Shown here piece by piece: positions 1-5,247 of a stretch of DNA of 5,247 bases (positions within the stretch are counted from its first letter, which is position 1; each line of letters starts with the position of its first letter). This DNA comes from Acidobacteriota bacterium (GTDB taxonomy: Bacteria > Acidobacteriota > Terriglobia > Bryobacterales > Bryobacteraceae), in the NCBI GenBank assembly GCA_947466555.1, contig CANIFK010000438.1:1-5247 (forward strand). The letters run 5' to 3'. The notes under the pieces are model-generated. The model searched no databases. It was given only the letters and a program-made list of their open reading frames with translations, and was not told the DNA's origin. Position numbers and translations under genes: made by a program.

Positions 1-2252
1 AACACCGGCCGGTTATTCACAATCGAGTCTTCCAACAACCGGATCGGCTCCTGAAACATCGCCTCGCGCAGCGCGTCGTTGAACTCCGGGAACCGCTGCC
101 GGTCCACCGAATTGTTCTTCTCAAACTGCCGGAACATCAGCCAATTGCCCGTAAACTCAGTCGCAAACCCGCGCACCCGCGGGTCTTTCAACATCCGTCG
201 CGCCTGCGCCAACAGCACCTCCGGCCGCTGCAAATCCCCCGCCTTGGCATGCTGCAACAGCTCCGCATCCGGCATGCTCGCCCACAGGAAATAGCTCAGC
301 CGGTTGGCCAGCGCCAACCCATCCAGCGCCACCGTCCCGCCGCTCTTCGCCGGCCCCTTGCTGCTCCGCAAATCAAACCGGTACAAGTAGTCCGGAGCCA
401 TCAAAACACTAACAACCGATTCCCGCAGCGCATCTTCATGCGACAACTCATTCTTCTTCCGCAAGGTCTTGTAGTGGTCCAACACTCCCGCCCGTTCCGC
501 GGCCGTCAACGGCCGCCGGTACGCCCGCTCCGCAAAACGAACCAACGCATCCAAATGCTTCGGCTCCGCCGCCACCTTCTGCTTCTCCAACCCGCGCAGC
601 GTCTCGTTAATCCCGTCGTAGTGAAACCGGATCGCCTTCGCCGCTACCGGGTCGTTCCCCGGGTCCGCAGCCGCCTTGGCCAAATACTTGTCCCGCATCG
701 CCGCAATCACCGCGGCATCAGTAATCTCTTTCCCCACCGGGCGGTCCGCCGAAGCCTCCGCGCCCTTCCCGTCCACCTCGCCCGCCTGGTTCGTGAAGTA
801 CTGCACAAAAGTCCGAGCCGTCGCCTGCGCCGCGTAGTCGAACTCGTTCCACAAACGGTCCAGCTCCGCCTTCCCCTTCTCATCCAAAACCAGCTCCATC
901 AACGGCCGGTCATCCCGGAAGAAGCCCAACACGCTGTGGTACCCGGCATTCAACAGCCGCCCCTTGTCCTGCGAATCATCGGGAAAATACCGCCCCCGCT
1001 CGGTCACCATAAACTGATCCGGAAACACCTTCGCAAATCGCGCAAACGCCGCCTCGTGCCGCGCCCGCTCCTTCGCCGGCACCACCAGGTCCATGTCCCC
1101 CGCCCGGCCCTTGTTCACCAACGCCGCCCAGCGCGGCGCGCCCTCCTGGTGCAGCCCCGCATACCGCGGAATCACCGGCGCCTTCATCGGCGGATCCGTA
1201 TCCAACCGCAGCGACGCCGGGTCAAACTCCCGCCGGTGCGTGGCAAATTCCTCGTTCTTCCAATGCAACAACGGCTGCGATCCCGCCGGCAACCCCTTCA
1301 CCTTCGGCGCCGCGTACTGCATCCCCGTATGCCGACGGATCCGCACCACAAACGCCTCCATCTCCCCGCACAACTTCGCCCGCTCCGCCGCGTCCGCCGG
1401 CAGCGCCGCAAACATCCGCTGCAGCTTAAACACCGGCCCCGCGGAGCCCTTCTCGTTCAACAACTCCCAAACCACCGGCAAATACTTCGGGCTGACTTTC
1501 ATCTCCGCCGCCACCGCCCCCAGCGTTCCCTTGCGATTCCGAACCCGCCAAGCCGCCTCAAAATAGTCAGCCAGCTTCACCGGCTGCCGGCCATAAAACG
1601 CCATAATCCGCTGCACGGCCCACTTCTCCCGATCGGTCTCCACCAGCATCGTGTGCGGCGCAAAATCAATCGTGTCCGGCGTCAGCACCATGTGGTTCGC
1701 CACATCCCGCGCCGCCTGCAAATACTTGTTCAACAAGGCAGGCGACATCGTCAGCGACTCGCCCGAATTATCAAACCCCGCCGGATTCGAAGGATCAATC
1801 GGAAACTCCTTCGTGATCTTCATATCCTGCCCGGTCAAATCCCGAATCGTGTAGTTGTACTCGGCATGGCTCAACCGCCGTGCCGACACCAGCCCCGGGT
1901 CCCCGGCCGACTTCCGGATCTCCTCCACCCGCACCCGCTGAATCCAGCCGATCACCGCCTCGGACTCCGCCGCCGGCGGCGCCGGCATCGGCTTCGGCGG
2001 CATGTCTTTCAACGTCAACCGCTCGGCAATCAATGCCCAATGCGGATAGTCCTTCGCCACCGTCGCCGTCGACGTATACGCAGTCAAATCAAACTGCGCC
2101 GCCGGCGTCTTCCCGCTGTGACACCCCACGCAATTCTTGGCAATAAACGGCTTCACCGTCTGCGCAAACTGCGCATCCAGCCCAGCCGCCGGAGCGCCAA
2201 AAGAAGAAACCGCGCAAGCGGCAAAAAGGAAAAGGAGTGCTCGAAATGACAT
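1..2252 (-). CDS. Secreted PSD-family c-type cytochrome (DUF1587/DUF1595/DUF1592), 3' end beyond window
   Basis: The frame is open from an ATG at 2252-2250 to the left edge, giving 750 codons with no stop. The C-terminus is missing. Residues 1 to about 20 look like a signal peptide (Arg4, then the hydrophobic run LLFLFAACAVSSF). A class-I cytochrome c-like segment follows (about 25-112), with the haem motif CVGCH at 41-45 and possible axial methionines at 84 and 88 (DMPPKPMP). Residues about 125-188 (RRLSHAEYNYTIRDLTG, then DPSNPAGFDNSGESLTMSP) match PSD3/DUF1587. About 565-625 (FAERAYRRPLTAAER, ending SVLMAPDYLYRFD) match PSD5/DUF1595. From about 642 (LANRLSYFLWASMPDAEL, FTGNWLMFRQ) PSD4/DUF1592 begins and runs off the edge. 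PSCyt3/DUF1588 and PSD2/DUF1585 normally follow and should lie to the left. Residues about 190-560 match no domain I recognise. The start is forced: an in-frame TGA lies four codons upstream and the next Met is residue 84. No clear Shine-Dalgarno precedes it. The expected location is the periplasm or cell surface. Haem binding is likely; the substrate and redox partner are unknown. Confidence 0.9.
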   Translation of the reverse strand, partial: MSFRALLFLFAACAVSSFGAPAAGLDAQFAQTVKPFIAKNCVGCHSGKTPAAQFDLTAYTSTATVAKDYPHWALIAERLTLKDMPPKPMPAPPAAESEAVIGWIQRVRVEEIRKSAGDPGLVSARRLSHAEYNYTIRDLTGQDMKITKEFPIDPSNPAGFDNSGESLTMSPALLNKYLQAARDVANHMVLTPDTIDFAPHTMLVETDREKWAVQRIMAFYGRQPVKLADYFEAAWRVRNRKGTLGAVAAEMKVSPKYLPVVWELLNEKGSAGPVFKLQRMFAALPADAAERAKLCGEMEAFVVRIRRHTGMQYAAPKVKGLPAGSQPLLHWKNEEFATHRREFDPASLRLDTDPPMKAPVIPRYAGLHQEGAPRWAALVNKGRAGDMDLVVPAKERARHEAAFARFAKVFPDQFMVTERGRYFPDDSQDKGRLLNAGYHSVLGFFRDDRPLMELVLDEKGKAELDRLWNEFDYAAQATARTFVQYFTNQAGEVDGKGAEASADRPVGKEITDAAVIAAMRDKYLAKAAADPGNDPVAAKAIRFHYDGINETLRGLEKQKVAAEPKHLDALVRFAERAYRRPLTAAERAGVLDHYKTLRKKNELSHEDALRESVVSVLMAPDYLYRFDLRSSKGPAKSGGTVALDGLALANRLSYFLWASMPDAELLQHAKAGDLQRPEVLLAQARRMLKDPRVRGFATEFTGNWLMFRQFEKNNSVDRQRFPEFNDALREAMFQEPIRLLEDSIVNNRPV
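2118..2132 (-). other. Haem c attachment motif CVGCH
   Basis: Codons 41-45 of the cytochrome gene read Cys-Val-Gly-Cys-His, the CxxCH signature for covalent haem c attachment. It lies about 20 residues after the predicted signal-peptide cleavage region, as expected for a protein matured outside the cytoplasm. It is the only CxxCH in the visible 750 residues. The remaining cysteines are Cys13, in the signal peptide, and Cys295. A second haem site could exist in the missing C-terminal part, where PSCyt3 normally lies. Confidence 0.88.
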
Positions 2253-2354
2253 GAATTGGTTTCAGACAGAGAAATGCGGGCAAAAAGGGCCTCTCCAGTC
2301 TATCGAAGAGAGGCCCTTCATGACAGGCGCTCAAAGTCGAAACTTCGTTACGGG
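2253..2354 (-). other. Intergenic region between propeller and cytochrome genes
   Basis: These 102 bases separate the TAA of the propeller gene (2357-2355) from the ATG of the cytochrome gene. The only strong element is the hairpin terminator at 2282-2318. Read on the minus strand, I see no convincing -35/-10 pair. The 29 bases between the terminator T-run and the ATG are too short for a full sigma-70-type promoter plus leader. The bases just before the ATG (GTCTGAAACCAATTC) contain no GGAGG-like ribosome binding site. The cytochrome gene is therefore either expressed by read-through, or from a promoter that overlaps the end of the upstream gene or the hairpin and that I cannot recognise. Confidence 0.6.
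2282..2318 (-). terminator. Rho-independent terminator after the propeller gene
   Basis: On the minus strand a perfect 11-bp stem is formed by AAGGGCCTCTC (2318-2308) and GAGAGGCCCTT (2295-2285), with a 12-base loop (2307-2296). The stem's final TT continues into TTT, giving five T residues at 2286-2282. The stem contains a strong G/C core. It begins 36 bases after the stop codon of the propeller gene, a usual distance. No T-run follows the hairpin on the plus strand, so it is directional and fits termination of minus-strand transcription. It ends only 29 bases before the cytochrome start codon. Confidence 0.87.
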
Positions 2355-5247
2355 TTACTGCAAAGGAAACGAGGGTAACCGCCCCGGCGTCGCCGGCGCC
2401 CCCGCCGCGTCAAAGCTCTTGTCCAGAGCCTTCAAATCCACATCCAGAATCACCCGCAACTTCTCCACTTCCCGCTGCAACTCCCGCGCCGCCAGCGCAT
2501 ACCCATCCACCCAGCTCCCCAACGGCCGCCCCGTCCCGCCCCGCGAACTGAACAGGATCGAACTCACCCGCCCGCTGATCGATGTCGGCGTCCCCTCATA
2601 CCGCCCCGCCGCAAACGCATCGCCGGAAACCACCCGCCGCATCGCGCTCAACTTCTGCTCCACCGCCCGCAGATCCTGCAACGCCTTCGCCGGCAACCCC
2701 GGCGTCAACGCCGCCGCCGACCGCAACGCCGCCGCCTTCGCCCGCGCCCCCTCCATCCCGTCCACCGTCGCATTCACAGCTTTCTGCAATCGCGACACCT
2801 TCTGCTGGAACTCCGTCAACAACCGGAACTCCGTCTCGTTCGTCCCGTCGCTGACAACGCGGAAGCTCCGCGCCTCCCCGACAGCCGTCAACACGCCATC
2901 CACCCGCGTCTGCATCTGGACTTTATAAACGCCCGGCATAATGAGATTCCCCTGCAGCGGCGGCCGGCCCCCGGCCTCTTCGCTCAACCCATCCCCGCCT
3001 CCCCGCGCCACAGCCGACACCGGCTCACGCAAATCCCACGCCACCCGGTTGAAGCCCTTCGCCACCGGCCCGGTCACCTGCCGCACCGCCCTCCCCGCCG
3101 CATCGGTAATCGTAAACACCACCGCCGGCGGCTCCTCTTCCGCCTCCGCCCGCAGCGCGTCCAACGTCGGATACGCCGGCGCCGGCCCGTCCTTCTTCCG
3201 CTCCGCCTCCCGCCGCGCATCCCGCTTGCTCTTCAACCCGTCTTTCAGAAAATACGTGAAAACCGCCCCAAACGGCGGATTCTCCGCCGCAAACAGCATC
3301 TCGCCCTGCGTGCCCTTCCCCGCCCCGCCCAGCTTCCTGGTCGGCAAGTACAACAACGCATCCCGCACCGGGTACAACTGCGTCTCCCCCGTCAACGATC
3401 GCAAGGCCGAATAGTCGTCCAGCACGTAGATCCCGCGCCCAAACGTCCCCAACAGCAAATCATTCTCCCGCTTCTGAATCACAATGTCGTGCACCGGAAT
3501 CACCGGCAGCCCGCCCGTAATCGGCGTCCACTTCTTCCCGCCGTCGTTGGTAAAAAACGCGCCAAACTCCGTCCCGGCAAACAGCAGATCGCGCTGGATC
3601 GGGTCCTCGGCAAACGCCTTCACCGCCCCATTCTCCGGCAGGTTCCCCATAATCGGCGTCCACGTCCGCCCGCTATCCACAGACTTGAAAAGGTACGGCT
3701 TGAAATCCCCGTTCTGATGGTTGTCATAGGCGGCATACATCACGGCCACATCGTGCGCGCTCGCCGCCAGCTTCTTCACATACCCGTTCTCCGGCGCCCC
3801 CGCAATCGGCGCCACCTTCCGCCAATCGGTCCCGGCGTTCTCGCTCACGTGAATCAGCCCATCGTCGCTCCCCGCCATCAACAGCCCATCCTTCTTCGGG
3901 CTCTCCACAATCACGGAAAGATTCCCATACAGCGCCGTCGATTGGTTCTTCGCAATCGCATCCGGCCCCCACACCTTCCCCATCACCTGCAACTGGTTCC
4001 GCTCCAGCGCCCGAGTCAAATCCGGGCTCACAGCCTTCCACGTCCCCCCGCGATCATCACTCCGGAAAATCTTCTGCGCGCCAAAATAAATCCGCCCCGC
4101 CTTGTGCATGCTAGGCGTAAACGGCGAATCCCAGTTCCACCGCAACGGCGCCTCACCCGGCGCCTCCAACGGCTGAATCCCAAACGCCTCGCCCGTCCGC
4201 TTGTCCACCCGCGACAGCCCGCCATTCTGGCTTTCCGCATAAATCAAGTTCGGATCAAACGGATCAATCTTCGAAATGAACCCATCCCCGCCCCGCGTCA
4301 CAAACCAGTCGTCCGTCAAAATCCCATGCGCACTCTTGGTCCGCACCGGCCCCGCCAGCGAGTTATTGTCCTGCGTCCCGCCATACACGTTATAAAACGG
4401 CTTCGCATCGTCCACGCTGATGTCATAAAACTGCGTCACCGGCAGGTTCGACTTATAGATCCAATTCGCGCCCTTATCCCAAGTCTCATACAACCCGCCG
4501 TCGCACCCAACCAAGTAATGGTTCGTATTCGCCGGCTCAATCCAAATCACATGATTGTCAACGTGCTTATTCTTCTCCCCCAACGGTCGTACGTTCCGCC
4601 CCCCATCATCGGACACGCGGAACATCACATCGGGGATATAAATCCGGTTCGCCTGCTTCGGGTCCACATACACCTTGGCGTAGTACATCGGCTGCGCCAA
4701 CACGTCATTCACCTTCGTCCAATTCGCCCCGGCGTCTTCACTCCGGTACAACCCGCTCAGCCGCCCCGTCGCCTCAATCGTCGCGTACATCACGTCCGGC
4801 TCGCTCGGCGCAATCGCCATCCCAATCCGCCCCAACTCGCCCCCCGGCAACCCATTCCCCGTCATCTTCTGCCAAGTCGTCCCAGCATCCACGCTCTTGT
4901 ACAAAGCACTCTCCGGCCCGCCATTGATCAACGTATAGAAGTGCCGCCGCCGCTGCCAGGCCGCGGCAAACAACACGTTCGGATTCCGCGGATCCATCAC
5001 AACATCAGTCACCCCCGTATTCTCACTAACCGTCAATGACGCCTTCCAGCTCTTCCCCCCATCGACGCTCTTAAACAATCCGCGATCCCCGCCCGGCCCC
5101 CACAACGGCCCCTGCGCGGCAACATAAACAACATTCGAATCCTTTGGATCAATCACGATCTTCGAAATATGTTCACTCTTCTTCAGCCCCAGGTTCTTCC
5201 ACGTCGCCCCGCCGTCATCGCTCCGGTAAACCCCATCGCCATACCCC
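2355..5247 (-). CDS. Large Asp-box (BNR/sortilin-Vps10-like) beta-propeller protein, 5' end beyond window
   Basis: The frame runs open from the right edge to TAA at 2357-2355, giving 963 visible residues. The true start lies to the right. A GTG at 5156-5154 is only an internal Val codon, because clear family sequence (GYGDGVYRSDDGGATW) precedes it in frame. Visible residues 1 to about 616 hold about ten Asp-box motifs (S/T-x-D-x-G-x-x-W), the turn that repeats in BNR, sortilin/Vps10 and GH74-type propellers. The propeller part closes with GTFGRGIYVLDDYSALR (601-616). A Lys/Arg/Glu-rich helical stretch (about 666-687) leads into a beta-sandwich-like domain (about 705-800, with FTITDAAGRAVRQ and NRVAWDLREP). 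A mostly helical tail (about 805-945) and a Pro-rich end follow. Related proteins are often annotated 'glycosyl hydrolase' or 'WD40/YVTN/BNR-like repeat protein' and are about 1,050-1,100 residues long. About 100-130 residues, including any signal peptide, are therefore probably missing. I see no sialidase FRIP motif or identifiable catalytic residues, so enzymatic activity is not supported. A binding or scaffold role outside the cytoplasm is possible. Confidence 0.92.
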   Translation of the reverse strand, partial: GYGDGVYRSDDGGATWKNLGLKKSEHISKIVIDPKDSNVVYVAAQGPLWGPGGDRGLFKSVDGGKSWKASLTVSENTGVTDVVMDPRNPNVLFAAAWQRRRHFYTLINGGPESALYKSVDAGTTWQKMTGNGLPGGELGRIGMAIAPSEPDVMYATIEATGRLSGLYRSEDAGANWTKVNDVLAQPMYYAKVYVDPKQANRIYIPDVMFRVSDDGGRNVRPLGEKNKHVDNHVIWIEPANTNHYLVGCDGGLYETWDKGANWIYKSNLPVTQFYDISVDDAKPFYNVYGGTQDNNSLAGPVRTKSAHGILTDDWFVTRGGDGFISKIDPFDPNLIYAESQNGGLSRVDKRTGEAFGIQPLEAPGEAPLRWNWDSPFTPSMHKAGRIYFGAQKIFRSDDRGGTWKAVSPDLTRALERNQLQVMGKVWGPDAIAKNQSTALYGNLSVIVESPKKDGLLMAGSDDGLIHVSENAGTDWRKVAPIAGAPENGYVKKLAASAHDVAVMYAAYDNHQNGDFKPYLFKSVDSGRTWTPIMGNLPENGAVKAFAEDPIQRDLLFAGTEFGAFFTNDGGKKWTPITGGLPVIPVHDIVIQKRENDLLLGTFGRGIYVLDDYSALRSLTGETQLYPVRDALLYLPTRKLGGAGKGTQGEMLFAAENPPFGAVFTYFLKDGLKSKRDARREAERKKDGPAPAYPTLDALRAEAEEEPPAVVFTITDAAGRAVRQVTGPVAKGFNRVAWDLREPVSAVARGGGDGLSEEAGGRPPLQGNLIMPGVYKVQMQTRVDGVLTAVGEARSFRVVSDGTNETEFRLLTEFQQKVSRLQKAVNATVDGMEGARAKAAALRSAAALTPGLPAKALQDLRAVEQKLSAMRRVVSGDAFAAGRYEGTPTSISGRVSSILFSSRGGTGRPLGSWVDGYALAARELQREVEKLRVILDVDLKALDKSFDAAGAPATPGRLPSFPLQ
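3528..5225 (-). repeat. Series of about ten Asp-box protein repeats within the propeller gene
   Basis: Counting from the first visible residue, Asp-box motifs lie at 8-16 (RSDDGGATW), 59-67 (KSVDGGKSW), 117-125 (KSVDAGTTW), 168-176 (RSEDAGANW), 211-219 (SDDGGRNV, lacking the Trp), 254-262 (ETWDKGANW), 395-403 (RSDDRGGTW), 467-475 (VSENAGTDW), 521-529 (KSVDSGRTW) and 565-573 (FTNDGGKKW). Spacing is mostly 43-72 residues, consistent with one motif per propeller blade. The exception is a 141-residue interval between the sixth and seventh. These are diverged protein repeats, not DNA tandem repeats. Each is preceded by a short hydrophobic strand such as GVY, GLF or ALY, and is often followed by DPxxPNxxY-type loops. 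Confidence 0.85.

Noticed and set aside
2212..2216. Cys13 of the cytochrome protein as a lipobox cysteine
   Set aside because: The sequence before it is F-A-A-C with a short hydrophobic stretch, which does not fit the usual L-[AS]-[GA]-C lipobox well, and the hydrophobic segment continues past it. An ordinary signal peptide is more likely.
249..2249. A 666-codon plus-strand open frame, rich in Arg, Pro, His and Leu
   Set aside because: It lies fully antisense to the cytochrome gene, which has a signal peptide, a haem motif and recognisable PSD domains. The low-complexity basic composition is the usual result of reading G-ending codons in reverse.
2089..2334. An 81-codon minus-strand frame overlapping the cytochrome start and the terminator
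   Set aside because: It is out of frame with the cytochrome signal peptide and haem motif and shows no protein-like features. It is an alternative-frame shadow.
2137..2928. A plus-strand open frame of 263 codons crossing the intergenic region
   Set aside because: It overlaps the starts and ends of both real genes in antisense, runs through the terminator hairpin and has no family-like sequence.
3489..5039. A 516-codon plus-strand open frame
   Set aside because: It is antisense to the Asp-box propeller gene, with the same Arg/Pro/His-rich shadow composition and no recognisable motif.
5154..5156. GTG as a possible start codon of the propeller gene
   Set aside because: The same frame continues upstream to the window edge with an intact Asp-box (RSDDGGATW) and typical family sequence, so this is an internal Val codon.
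3528..5225. Catalytic sialidase or GH74 glycosidase assignment for the propeller protein
   Set aside because: Asp-boxes are shared by many non-enzymatic propellers. I see no FRIP motif, no Arg triad that can be assigned, and no GH74 catalytic Asp pair that can be placed from sequence alone.

Overview
The window is high in GC and holds two genes, both on the minus strand and both cut by the window edges. In transcription order (right to left) they are: (1) the 3' 963 codons of a large exported-type beta-propeller protein with Asp-box (BNR/sortilin-Vps10-like) repeats, 5247 to 2355; (2) a 102-base intergenic region with a clear Rho-independent terminator; (3) the 5' 750 codons of a secreted c-type cytochrome of the Planctomycete-type PSD family (DUF1587/DUF1595/DUF1592), 2252 to 1. 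No RNA gene, mobile element, CRISPR array or origin is visible. The long plus-strand reading frames are antisense shadows of the two genes.

Organism: PSD-domain cytochromes are mainly known from Planctomycetota, Verrucomicrobiota and Acidobacteriota. Long Asp-box proteins of this exact type (GYGDGVYRSDDGG, GGTQDNNSLAGP, TEFGAFFTNDGGKKW, GTFGRGIYVLDDYS) are especially common in Acidobacteriota and some other soil phyla. With the high GC, an acidobacterium (perhaps Bryobacterales/Solibacter-like) is my best guess. This is inference from family memory, not a placement.

How the genes may work together: both products appear to act outside the cytoplasm. The cytochrome has a signal peptide and one CxxCH haem site. 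The propeller protein's N-terminus lies beyond the right edge, but its family is normally exported. The terminator suggests that most transcripts of the propeller gene end before the cytochrome gene. The two are therefore neighbours on one strand rather than a proven operon, although no convincing separate promoter for the cytochrome is visible. Neither family has a well-established biochemical role. Involvement in handling extracellular polymers is a common guess but is not shown by this sequence.

I found no clearly new multi-gene system. The points most worth a second look are the terminator placed about 30 bases before the cytochrome start codon, a possible 19-codon leader ORF that runs through it, and a long middle region of the cytochrome protein that matches none of the PSD domains I recognise.
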